Below, in pieces: positions 1 to 6,726 of a DNA stretch of 64,000 bases. Positions within the stretch are counted from its first letter, which is position 1, and every line of letters starts with the position of its first letter. The stretch lies in assembly GCA_900766915.1 (NCBI GenBank), contig CAAFXE010000257.1, forward strand, positions 70,290 through 134,289. The letters are read 5' to 3'. Under the pieces are notes generated by a model. That model was not told the origin of the DNA and did not search any database. It worked only from the letters and a program-made list of their open reading frames with translations. This DNA is from Lachnospiraceae bacterium (GTDB lineage: Bacteria > Bacillota > Clostridia > Lachnospirales > Lachnospiraceae). The position numbers and the translations under genes are program-made.

Positions 1-137
1 TCAAAATGATAGTAAAATGTATTTCGATTGATTTCGCAATCCTCCACAATCTCCCGCACGGTAATCTTATCTAAAGGCTTTTGATTCAAAAGTTTCAGAA
101 AAGACTCCACGATTGCTTTTTTCGTAAACTGTGCCAT
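1..137 (-). CDS. TetR/AcrR-family transcriptional regulator, N-terminal part (runs off the window)
   Basis: The 45 visible codons start at the ATG at 135-137 and read MAQFTKKAIVESFLKLL, then a typical TetR helix-turn-helix ending in EIVEDCEINRNTFYYHF. The signature N-x-x-TFYYHF at the end of the recognition helix is diagnostic of TetR DNA-binding domains. The ligand-binding part lies outside the window, so the effector is unknown. The gene is divergent from the SGNH hydrolase at 273, which makes that gene a possible target together with autoregulation. The family call is secure; the target is inferred. Confidence 0.85.
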   Translation of the reverse strand, partial: MAQFTKKAIVESFLKLLNQKPLDKITVREIVEDCEINRNTFYYHF

Positions 138-172
138 AATATCCTCCAGGCTTTATAACAGTTACACCAGTT

Positions 173-219
173 CCTGATTCCTATTGATTAAAAATATGCG
201 AATCAGGTAAATTTGTCAA
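173..219 (-). promoter_or_regulatory. TetR promoter with flanking inverted-repeat operator
   Basis: On the minus strand, TTGACA (214-219) is separated by 17 bases from TATTTT (191-196). An inverted repeat, CCTGATTC (173-180) and GAATCAGG (200-207), brackets the -10 box, with one arm inside the spacer and the other near the expected transcription start. This is the position expected of an autorepression site for the adjacent TetR gene. The site is inferred from symmetry and position. Confidence 0.6.
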
Positions 220-272
220 GAAAAGAGTTTCTGTGTTATATTGAAATCAAAAAACAGTTTTCAGGAGGCAAC

Positions 273-893
273 ATGAAAACCATTCTTTTCTTAGGCGACA
301 GCATTACCGATTGCAATCACTCTTTTGACCCTGATAATTTAGGCTATGGGTATGTTCGCCTGATTTCAGAAAAAATTTCAGATGATGCCAGATGTATCAA
401 TAAGGGAATTGACGGTTTTACGATGCCCGCCCTCAGACGTCTCTGGAAGACCCAGTGCCTTTCTCTGTCTCCTGACATGATTACGATTCTGATTGGAATC
501 AATGACCTGGCAGTCATGAAAAATACCGGTATGGATTTTGCACGGGGTATAGAACATTTTACAGAGAATTACAGGGAACTTCTGGAAGAGATCCGCCTGA
601 TAACAGACTGCCCCATCATTCTCATGGAGCCCTTTATCTTTCCTTATCCGGCAGAGTATGCCCTCTGGGAGCCGGAACTTCACGAAATGTGCGAAGCCAT
701 TTCCCAGTTGGCCATGCAGAATCATACACGGTTTCTTCCTTTGTGGGATACTCTCGCATCCGCCGCAAAGCTTCATGGATATGGAAAAATAACAACCGAT
801 GGCATTCATTTAACAAAGTTGGGGCATGAAATTGTGGCAGAGAAGTTACTGGAAACGCTACTCATTCATGATTTTTTCAATTTCACCCTTTAA
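273..893 (+). CDS. SGNH/GDSL-type hydrolase (lipase/esterase fold), 206 aa
   Basis: Probable cytosolic serine esterase of the SGNH family. Block I is LFLGDSITDC with the nucleophile Ser near residue 10, block III is ITILIGINDL, and block V is DGIHLTKLGH, giving the Asp-His pair near the C-terminus. The start at 273 is chosen because an AGGAGG (263-268) precedes it; an upstream ATG in the same frame has no ribosome site. There is no signal peptide. The substrate cannot be told from sequence; relatives act on acetylated sugars or lysolipids. The last 12 codons overlap, tail to tail, the end of the minus-strand gene at 858-1673, so the C-terminus may have been altered when that module arrived. 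Confidence 0.88.
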   Translation: MKTILFLGDSITDCNHSFDPDNLGYGYVRLISEKISDDARCINKGIDGFTMPALRRLWKTQCLSLSPDMITILIGINDLAVMKNTGMDFARGIEHFTENYRELLEEIRLITDCPIILMEPFIFPYPAEYALWEPELHEMCEAISQLAMQNHTRFLPLWDTLASAAKLHGYGKITTDGIHLTKLGHEIVAEKLLETLLIHDFFNFTL

Positions 894-1673
894 GTACAAA
901 TTTTCCTTGGTTCCATAAATGATGGGTTTCATTTTCTCTTCTTTCACTAAATAAGATAAATTCTGTCTTGTACATTGCAGTATGTCACATGTTTTAGTAG
1001 TATCTATCACATTCCTGCATACAAAATTGTAAAAATCTTTTGAGGTCAGCGGAATCTGTAAACCGACTCTTCTCAAATCCGACGTCTGAATTTCAATGGA
1101 ATCGTTAAAGATCACACTGTATCCTCCCACCCCCACTTGTACACTATCAAGCAGCTTTTTATTCTTTATAACATAAGAAATATCTCTGTATTTCTCAGCA
1201 AGCATTGTAAGATCTACCTTTTTCACCTGATCATCCTTAAACATACAGATCAGCTGATGATCTTCTGTTGGAAAACACTCCCATAGGTTTTTCTTCATCC
1301 TATCCTTAATGTTTTCCGGAATATCCGCAGTTTCTATTTCTCTGATATAGCATTCATCCTGAGAACACCTTCCCTTTGACAAGCCGAGAAGTATCATTTC
1401 ATTATATTCTTTCATCCTGTGGTTTTTCAGAATACTACCAATGTTTTGCCTTCCACTTGGAATCACTCTTTCCTTAACCCACATAGAGCTAATATCTCGG
1501 GAAACAGTATATATATTCTCTCTCACTAATTTCTGAAATAATAATGGTGCATCCCATTCTTCCAAATCTTCGCACAATTCTATGATAAAACTTTCTGATT
1601 TTTCATAGTAAAATAAATAACCAATGGCAGACATTCTATCCAGTCCGTCGTCAAAGATTGCATAGCTTTTCAT
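858..1673 (-). CDS. Partner protein of a HipA-like kinase, with C-terminal helix-turn-helix (271 aa)
   Basis: I do not recognise the family by name. The first 215 residues are soluble and mixed alpha/beta, with motifs such as RVIPSGRQNIGSIL and EYNEMILLGLSKGRCSQDE. The last 45 residues (TKTCDILQCTRQNLSYLVKE, then KMKPIIYGTKENLYL) look like a MerR/excisionase-type helix-turn-helix followed by a wing. The chosen ATG (1671-1673) has AAGGTGG seven bases upstream; a GTG two codons earlier is possible. It overlaps the kinase gene by 23 bases, implying translational coupling. By analogy with HipBA it may be the DNA-binding, neutralising or substrate partner, but here it is downstream and much larger than HipB. 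Function is inferred only from context. Confidence 0.6.
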   Translation of the reverse strand: MKSYAIFDDGLDRMSAIGYLFYYEKSESFIIELCEDLEEWDAPLLFQKLVRENIYTVSRDISSMWVKERVIPSGRQNIGSILKNHRMKEYNEMILLGLSKGRCSQDECYIREIETADIPENIKDRMKKNLWECFPTEDHQLICMFKDDQVKKVDLTMLAEKYRDISYVIKNKKLLDSVQVGVGGYSVIFNDSIEIQTSDLRRVGLQIPLTSKDFYNFVCRNVIDTTKTCDILQCTRQNLSYLVKEEKMKPIIYGTKENLYLKGEIEKIMNE

Positions 1674-2472
1674 ACTCACACCACCTTGTCCAAAGCATAT
1701 CCCACATTTTGTTTATATGTGTTTCAGATAGTACGGATGATAAATCTGCAAATAACACTTCTTTGTCCTGTTGTTTTAATTTTGTTTTAAAAACTGCATT
1801 TTTATCCTTAATAAGGCTCAGGTTTTCATAAACAGAACGGCTGCCGATAAAGTTCTGACATGGTTTATCTGCCAATATGTCAAACTTTTCTATCTCTTCT
1901 TCCTTATAACAGGAACACAAGAAAGACAAACCATGATCAAATAATGGTGCAATTCTTATGGTGTGCTTTCGGCCGTTTCGCAGCACTTCGATATTGGCAC
2001 CGTGACGATCCCTGTTTAAGATCAGGTAATCTATCGCCAACATTGTATCTATATATTTTTGCCAGCCCTGATTCAAACAGAACTCATAGCGGGACTCGTC
2101 GGACTTTTTATTGATCTGGTAATAATTATCCAGTGCTGATTTTGTTTCTCCCTTTTGCTTAAAATCCTTTGATGCACACAACCAGGTTTCATAAGTCTTC
2201 CCATCCATCTCAATATCCGCATGAATCAGCTGATATTCCAAATGTTCTACTCCCAAAATAGTAAGTAATCGATCTACAACAATTTCATTTATACATTCGT
2301 GTCCAACAATTCCTCTTTCACTATCAAAATTGGATAATTTATAATATATCTTTTCTCCGGATACCACTGATTGAGATTTTAAGAATGTTCCTGCTGTACC
2401 ACTTGAATTTCTTGCATGAGACCACTTCAGATACGTCAGATCCTGCTTTTCAGCTATTACTTTTTTCTGCAT
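1651..2472 (-). CDS. HipA-like Ser/Thr protein kinase (HipA_C/CtkA-type fold), 273 aa
   Basis: Probable protein kinase of the HipA-like superfamily. Visible motifs are a Gly/Ser/Thr-rich nucleotide loop SSGTAGTFLK (about residues 23-32), the catalytic loop LNRDRHGAN (about 152-160), which matches the N-R-D-x-H-x-x-N core of HipA and CtkA, and the metal-binding segment APLFDHGLSF (about 175-184) replacing the DFG of eukaryotic kinases. Length fits the compact CtkA-like forms rather than the 440-residue HipA, and the N-terminal HipA subdomain is lacking. The ATG at 2470-2472 has GGAGG just upstream. It heads a two-gene operon with the helix-turn-helix partner. HipA relatives phosphorylate aminoacyl-tRNA synthetases or other targets; the target here is unknown. 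All catalytic residues look intact. Confidence 0.75.
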   Translation of the reverse strand: MQKKVIAEKQDLTYLKWSHARNSSGTAGTFLKSQSVVSGEKIYYKLSNFDSERGIVGHECINEIVVDRLLTILGVEHLEYQLIHADIEMDGKTYETWLCASKDFKQKGETKSALDNYYQINKKSDESRYEFCLNQGWQKYIDTMLAIDYLILNRDRHGANIEVLRNGRKHTIRIAPLFDHGLSFLCSCYKEEEIEKFDILADKPCQNFIGSRSVYENLSLIKDKNAVFKTKLKQQDKEVLFADLSSVLSETHINKMWDMLWTRWCEYEKLCNL

Positions 2473-2496
2473 TTATGATACCTCCTGATTGATCAT

Positions 2497-2525
2497 ATTA
2501 TATATTTTTATTTTACGCACGTCAA
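2497..2525 (-). promoter_or_regulatory. Near-consensus sigma-A promoter of the kinase operon
   Basis: On the minus strand, TTGACG (2520-2525) is followed after exactly 17 bases by a perfect TATAAT (2497-2502), 24 bases before the kinase start codon. It is strong enough to need a repressor, which fits the symmetric sites upstream. Confidence 0.75.
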
Positions 2526-2557
2526 ATAGTTTCTATTTTTGCATTCCTGAAACATCA

Positions 2558-2582
2558 ATCAACATGCATACCCCATGTTGAT
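2558..2582. promoter_or_regulatory. Perfect 9-bp inverted repeat upstream of the kinase promoter
   Basis: ATCAACATG (2558-2566) and CATGTTGAT (2574-2582) are perfect inverted arms around seven bases. The site lies about 32 bp upstream of the -35 box. It resembles an operator for a dimeric helix-turn-helix protein; a small hairpin is the alternative. Confidence 0.5.
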
Positions 2583-2585
2583 AGC

Positions 2586-2637
2586 ACTACTTATTTTAAG
2601 TAGTTTCAAGCGAATTTTTATACTTATTTTAAGTAGT
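2586..2637. promoter_or_regulatory. Twin palindromic sites upstream of the HipA-like operon
   Basis: The 19-base palindrome ACTACTTA-TTT-TAAGTAGT (2586-2604) has perfect 8-bp arms. Seventeen of its bases recur as TACTTATTTTAAGTAGT at 2621-2637, where 6-bp arms remain. The copies are 33 bp apart, close to three helical turns, so two dimers would sit on the same DNA face. This fits cooperative binding by the operon's own helix-turn-helix protein; binding is inferred. Confidence 0.55.
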
Positions 2638-2670
2638 ATTGCGTCTGTTCAGTACCTTCAGGTTAAGAGT

Positions 2671-2699
2671 AAAAATGAGGAACTATAACAGTTCCTCAT
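2671..2699 (-). terminator. Rho-independent terminator of the M19 dipeptidase gene
   Basis: ATGAGGAACT and AGTTCCTCAT (2675-2684 and 2690-2699) form a perfect 10-bp stem, followed on the minus strand by five T. The dipeptidase stop codon (2683-2685) lies inside the hairpin. Confidence 0.85.
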
Positions 2700-3657
2700 A
2701 AAGTCTCAGCACATTTTTGTAAAAAACCTGTTCTATCTGTCCTTCCGTCATTCCCCGTTTTCTGAGGCACTCCGCCAACTGCTGCACTCCCTCACAATTT
2801 TCCAGCTCAAGTCCGCAGTCAATACCATCAAAATCAGAGCCAAGTCCTACGCATTCAATTCCACCGATATGAACCATATGTAAAATATGTTCTGCGATCC
2901 ACTCTGTTTTGGAAAAGTCCATGCCGTCCTTCAAAAATCTGCTGTAGAAGTTTACGCCGATGACACAGCCCTTTTCTCCCATACGACGGATAAACTCATC
3001 AGTCAGATTCCGCCTGTGGGGACAAAGTGCCCTGGCACAGGAATGGCTGGCCACAAAAGGCTTTCGTGTTACAGACAGCATATCCTCTATGCCCTCATCA
3101 GACATATGGGATACATCGGGAATCATGCCAAGCTCCTCCATCCGCTGTACAAATTCCAGTCCGGTTTCTGTTAGTCCCGGGCGGTCTCCCTGATATTTCC
3201 TGGGCTTTGGCGGCAGGGAGTGGACTGTTGAGGTACTTAAAGAATTATCATAATTCCATACCAAAGTCATCATTCGTACACCAAGGTCATAGAACTCCTT
3301 CAGTTTATCCACGCTACCCTGACAAACTTCTCCTTCTTCTATAGTAAGAAGGGCTGATAATTTCCCGGCAGACCTATTGGCTTCTATATCCTTATAGGAA
3401 AGCACCTGAGAAATCAATTCTTCATTCTTTTCCATCTCCTCTTTAAAAACAGCATATTCTGCCTTAGCTTCCTCATAAGGATTCCCACATTCTTTCTGAT
3501 CAACAAACAATGCAAAATTCTGTAAAAGATAATCAGTCCGTCTCATCCTTTTCAGATCCATATGCAAGTTATTATCAAATAAGGTATCCGCAAGACCTGC
3601 TCTTTGTTTTTTCAACAACGCACTGATGGTATCACAATGCATATCCGCAATTTTCAT
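2683..3657 (-). CDS. Membrane dipeptidase family (M19, renal dipeptidase-like) metallopeptidase, 324 aa
   Basis: Zinc dipeptidase of the amidohydrolase fold, expected to hydrolyse dipeptides (some relatives accept D-residues at the second position). Zinc ligands are visible in order: DMHCDT near the N-terminus, the bridging Glu in LLTIEEGEV (about residue 107), and the histidines of DVSHMSDEG and ASHSCARAL. GLGSDFDGI carries the late catalytic Asp. Length matches the 310-330 residue bacterial group. It has no signal peptide, so it is cytosolic and would finish digestion of peptides imported by systems such as the Opp transporter in this window. The gene has its own terminator. Confidence 0.92.
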   Translation of the reverse strand: MKIADMHCDTISALLKKQRAGLADTLFDNNLHMDLKRMRRTDYLLQNFALFVDQKECGNPYEEAKAEYAVFKEEMEKNEELISQVLSYKDIEANRSAGKLSALLTIEEGEVCQGSVDKLKEFYDLGVRMMTLVWNYDNSLSTSTVHSLPPKPRKYQGDRPGLTETGLEFVQRMEELGMIPDVSHMSDEGIEDMLSVTRKPFVASHSCARALCPHRRNLTDEFIRRMGEKGCVIGVNFYSRFLKDGMDFSKTEWIAEHILHMVHIGGIECVGLGSDFDGIDCGLELENCEGVQQLAECLRKRGMTEGQIEQVFYKNVLRLYEELL

Positions 3658-3703
3658 AGTCTGTCACCTCACCTGCTATCAATCTACCAAATCATATCAA
3701 TGA

Positions 3704-4540
3704 TTACACTGCCTCGTTGATACAGATTCTTGAAAGGGTTTTCACTGCCTCAAGATCCCTGATCTTTCTTTTCCCGAAAACAAATTCTGTAAGTTCTGCA
3801 ATATCTACAGAAATTGCAAGTCCAGAAGCTTTCCGGCCGATTTTTTTACATATACTGCCATCCTGGGAAACCTTCCAAAAAAACTGTCCCCTATTTTGAA
3901 CAATGACTTCATCCTCCACATTCAGGACAATGCTTACCGGCTTTTCACTGCGCATAAGCTCCAGCATTTTCTCCACATGGGTGATCCTTGCCATAATATA
4001 GGGGATGATTTCAAACGGAGGATCTCCTGCACAGACTCTTTCTTCCTCCAGCATCTTTTCCACATACCAGTCATCCCGCAGGGTGTATACATCAAAAAGC
4101 TCAGCCATCCGTGCATTTGCCTCTCTGGGATCTAAGGGTAACTCCACCTTTTTCTGCTCATAAACGATCCGAAAACCAAAGGGCTCATAGATTGCCCGGT
4201 TTGCAGGCATCAGATAGGTAAAAGGGTGTCCTTCTTTGTAAATATCATTCAAAGATCTATGAAGTAAACTTCTCATCATTCCCTGATGACGGCACCTTTC
4301 TTTGGTAGCTACTGCTACATAATAATATGCATCCACCAAAGTTTTGTTGACCGACAGGCGATAGGGATTTAAATGCAGCATGGAACAGACTTCTCCTGCC
4401 TGTTCCATCACTAAAATTTTATTATTTTTCGTTACATAGGAATAGTAATACCTTACAAATTCATCCTTATCCTCGGGAAATGCTTCCCGGTAAAGTGCCT
4501 CTGAAAGATACTTTTCCTCATCCGCAAGATAGCGAATCAT
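3704..4540 (-). CDS. GNAT-family N-acetyltransferase, Eis-like, with possible sterol-carrier-like tail (278 aa)
   Basis: The N-terminal half has the acetyl-CoA binding pattern VAVATKERCRHQGMMRSLLHR, a variant of the Q/R-x-x-G-x-G/A loop, preceded by YYYVAVA as strand beta-4. The C-terminal half (about residues 180-278, ending in a segment rich in SVDIAELTEFVFGKRKIRD) looks like the SCP2-like domain of Eis-type acetyltransferases. It is cytosolic. Its ATG follows the ispF stop codon with no spacer, so the two are co-translated in one operon, though no functional link is obvious. Substrate is unknown; Eis relatives acetylate aminoglycosides or other amines. Confidence 0.8.
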   Translation of the reverse strand: MIRYLADEEKYLSEALYREAFPEDKDEFVRYYYSYVTKNNKILVMEQAGEVCSMLHLNPYRLSVNKTLVDAYYYVAVATKERCRHQGMMRSLLHRSLNDIYKEGHPFTYLMPANRAIYEPFGFRIVYEQKKVELPLDPREANARMAELFDVYTLRDDWYVEKMLEEERVCAGDPPFEIIPYIMARITHVEKMLELMRSEKPVSIVLNVEDEVIVQNRGQFFWKVSQDGSICKKIGRKASGLAISVDIAELTEFVFGKRKIRDLEAVKTLSRICINEAV

Positions 4541-5095
4541 TTACGCTTCCTCCTGTTTTACACACCCTTTGCATCCGCCGCATGGCCGATCCTGCATGAT
4601 CTGATCATCATAGGCATAGTTTTCCACGGTTTCCAAAAGGCATACTGCCTGGGAAGAAATCCCTTCCCCGGAACCGGTGAATCCGAGTCCCTCTTCTGTG
4701 GTAGCCTTTACATTGACTCTGCTCACAGGCACTTTCAATGCTTTTGCGATATTCTCTCTCATCTGTGGAATATGAGGTGCCATTTTCGGTCTCTGGGCAA
4801 TGATCGTCGCATCCACATTTCCCACCAGGAAACTATTCTCCTCCAAAAGCTCTACCACATGTTCCAAAAGCTTTAAGCTGTCTGCACCTTTGTATTTGGG
4901 ATCTGTATCCGGAAAATGCTTTCCGATATCCCCAAGAGCCGCTGCACCTAACAGGGCATCGGAAATCGCATGCAGCAAAACATCTGCATCCGAATGTCCT
5001 AACAGCCCCTTCTCATAGTCTATCTTCACGCCACCCAAGATCAGGTCACGTCCCTCTACTAATTTGTGTACATCATATCCCATACCAATACGCAT
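4541..5095 (-). CDS. ispF: 2-C-methyl-D-erythritol 2,4-cyclodiphosphate synthase with Cys-rich tail
   Basis: Fifth step of the MEP isoprenoid pathway: cyclises CDP-ME 2-phosphate to MEcPP with release of CMP. Family motifs are clear: GMGYDVHKL (Asp and His zinc ligands) near the N-terminus, LGHSDADVLLHAISDALLG, DIGKHFPD, and TTEEGLGFTGSGEGI near residue 140. The core ends near residue 157 as in other IspF proteins, but this one has about 27 additional residues ending in CGGCKGCVKQEEA, three cysteines spaced C-x2-C-x2-C. The tail could bind metal or a cluster or form redox contacts; this is speculative. The start is preceded by AAGGAGG. The downstream GNAT gene begins directly after its stop. 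Confidence 0.96.
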   Translation of the reverse strand: MRIGMGYDVHKLVEGRDLILGGVKIDYEKGLLGHSDADVLLHAISDALLGAAALGDIGKHFPDTDPKYKGADSLKLLEHVVELLEENSFLVGNVDATIIAQRPKMAPHIPQMRENIAKALKVPVSRVNVKATTEEGLGFTGSGEGISSQAVCLLETVENYAYDDQIMQDRPCGGCKGCVKQEEA

Positions 5096-5245
5096 GATGA
5101 ATCCTCCTTACGCAATTGCTTTTTTTAATATAACTTAACTCATTCTCAAACTACCTTCTATTGTTTATTCTACTTTATTTTCTTTCACACTGCAATTCCA
5201 TTTTCTCCTTGCAAATATCCCCAAAACTGATGATAATAAATGTAT

Positions 5246-5287
5246 CTGTTCGGTACTTTCGAAATACAGTGTTTTCTGAACAGTTAC
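5246..5287. repeat. Interspersed palindromic repeat, GTTCAG/CTGAACAG type
   Basis: CTGTTCgG (from 5246) and C(t)GAACAG (to 5283) form imperfect arms, and the element ends in GTTAC. It belongs to a set of related intergenic palindromes seen also at 18971, 28098 and 39059. Confidence 0.5.
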
Positions 5288-5326
5288 TAATAAAATATAT
5301 CATTCGAATACAATCGGGAGGTCATG

Positions 5327-5884
5327 ATGGATACCTTAAAGAAACTGGAACAGGAAAGCTACGAAGCTGCCTGTGAAATTTTAGATTTGTCAAAAATAAA
5401 GCCGGGAAATCTTTTTGTGGTAGGCTGCTCTACAAGCGAAGTTCTGGGTGGAAAGATCGGTACCGCCTCCAGCCCCGAAACGGCTCAGGCAGTATTTGCA
5501 GGAATTTACCGTGCGACACAAGAGCATCAGGTGTACCTTGCGACGCAATGCTGTGAACATTTAAACCGCGCCCTGATTCTGGAGCGTGAGGCTGCGCTAA
5601 AATACGGGTATGAGGAAGTCAATGTCATTCCCCAGCCCAAAGCCGGCGGCTCTTTCTCCACCGCTGCCTATCATGCTTTTACAGATCCGGTAGCTGTGGA
5701 ACATATCAAAGCCCATGCCGGGATGGACATCGGAGATACCTTCATTGGAATGCATTTAAAAGACGTGGCGGTTCCGGTAAGAATCAGCCACAGGCAGATT
5801 GGTGAGGCACATCTTACCTGTGCACGTACAAGAGCCAAGTTCGTGGGCGGTGTCCGTGCCGTATACGACGAAACAAAACTATAG
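5327..5884 (+). CDS. TIGR01440/UPF0340 family protein (YwlG-like), 185 aa
   Basis: Conserved Firmicutes protein of unknown function; B. subtilis YwlG is the usual reference. Recognisable stretches are FVVGCSTSEVLGGKIGT, CCEHLNRALILER, NVIPQPKAGGSFSTAAY, and a C-terminus reading TCARTRAKFVGGVRAVYD. Length matches the 180-190 residue family. There is no signal peptide or membrane segment. The second of two adjacent ATGs is preferred because GGGAGG (5316-5321) is then five bases away; the first, at 5324, is only two bases away. It is transcribed alone towards the pantothenate/CoA genes. Confidence 0.88.
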   Translation: MDTLKKLEQESYEAACEILDLSKIKPGNLFVVGCSTSEVLGGKIGTASSPETAQAVFAGIYRATQEHQVYLATQCCEHLNRALILEREAALKYGYEEVNVIPQPKAGGSFSTAAYHAFTDPVAVEHIKAHAGMDIGDTFIGMHLKDVAVPVRISHRQIGEAHLTCARTRAKFVGGVRAVYDETKL

Positions 5885-5921
5885 CTTGAAACATAACTGG
5901 AAACTGTATCCAAAAAAATAC

Positions 5922-5971
5922 TTGTCTCATTTCTTCTCCGGTGCTATGATATACCCTGTCAGAACGACAGG
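5922..5971 (+). promoter_or_regulatory. Promoter of the ECF S-component gene, with small hairpin/operator
   Basis: TTGTCT (5922-5927), 17 bases, TATGAT (5945-5950). A symmetric CCTGTC-N5-GACAGG element (5955-5971) lies at the expected transcription start. The ten bases TCCGGTGCTA just before and into the -10 recur at the coaX promoter (8022-8031). Confidence 0.65.
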
Positions 5972-6008
5972 CAATTTTGCCGTTATATCAGACAAAGGAG
6001 AATTGAAT

Positions 6009-6614
6009 ATGGAAAACAAAACAACACGTAACACCCGTTACATGGTGGAGCTGTCCCTCATGTCGGCAATCATCATTTTGATGGCATTGACACCCTTAGG
6101 TTACATTAAGACCCCGTTTCTGTCCATCACACTGCTGACCATTCCTGTGGCTGTAGGAGCGATCATCCTTGGACCAAAAGCAGGAGCAATCTTGGGATTT
6201 GTATTTGGCGCCACCAGCTTTGGACTGGCACTTTCCGGCAGCGGAATGGGAGCCATCCTTTTACAGGTAAACCCTTTTGGAGTGGTGATCCTGTGTTTCA
6301 TCCCACGTATCATTGAAGGATTTTTATGCGGAGTGATCTTTCAGGCACTACAGAAGACAAAGTGCAAAAAGGTATCCTATTATATCGCAGGTTTTTCCTG
6401 CCCGATCTTAAATACGATCCTCTTTATGGGAACTTTGATTGCCATCTTCTATCACACAGAATACATTCAGGGTCTGGTAACCTCTTTGGGTGCATCCAAT
6501 CCACTGGCATTTGTCATCGCACTGGTTGGTATCCAGGGAGCCATTGAAGCCGGGTTATGTGGTATCCTGTCAGGCATCATTTCCTTTACATTGGCAAAGG
6601 CATTAAAGAGATAG
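6009..6614 (+). CDS. ECF transporter S component, probable pantothenate binder (PanT-like), 201 aa
   Basis: Membrane substrate-capture subunit of an energy-coupling-factor vitamin transporter, with about six hydrophobic helices (for example LSLMSAIIILMALTPLG and LLTIPVAVGAIILGP) and the cytoplasm-facing Arg/Lys ends typical of S components. The ATG at 6009 follows AAAGGAG; a longer upstream reading has no ribosome site and overlaps the previous gene. No EcfA/EcfT genes are nearby, so it would use a shared group-II energising module elsewhere. Its position beside coaBC and coaX, and a promoter motif shared with coaX, argue for pantothenate; another vitamin remains possible. Confidence 0.82.
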   Translation: MENKTTRNTRYMVELSLMSAIIILMALTPLGYIKTPFLSITLLTIPVAVGAIILGPKAGAILGFVFGATSFGLALSGSGMGAILLQVNPFGVVILCFIPRIIEGFLCGVIFQALQKTKCKKVSYYIAGFSCPILNTILFMGTLIAIFYHTEYIQGLVTSLGASNPLAFVIALVGIQGAIEAGLCGILSGIISFTLAKALKR

Positions 6615-6618
6615 TTAT

Positions 6619-6648
6619 AAAAAGCAGGTTCCGAAGAACCTGCTTTTT
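6619..6648 (+). terminator. Terminator after the ECF S-component gene
   Basis: AAAAAGCAGGTTC and GAACCTGCTTTTT pair perfectly around CGAA, with a T run, five bases after the stop codon. The A-rich left arm would also let it act for the convergent coaBC transcript. Confidence 0.92.
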
Positions 6649-6726
6649 CATTATTCATGACAATAGAAAGTTCGCAGAGCGTGTTTTCTATTGTATCATA
6701 TGACATTTTCAATCGTTCCAGGGAAC

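Noticed and set aside
378..816. Two minus-strand frames opposite the SGNH gene
   Set aside because: They have no ribosome site or family motifs and are shadows of a clearly coding gene.
6660..6694. ACAATAGAAA...TTTCTATTGT inverted repeat as coaBC terminator
   Set aside because: Perfect arms but no T run on the coaBC strand; the hairpin at 6619-6648 is the better terminator.
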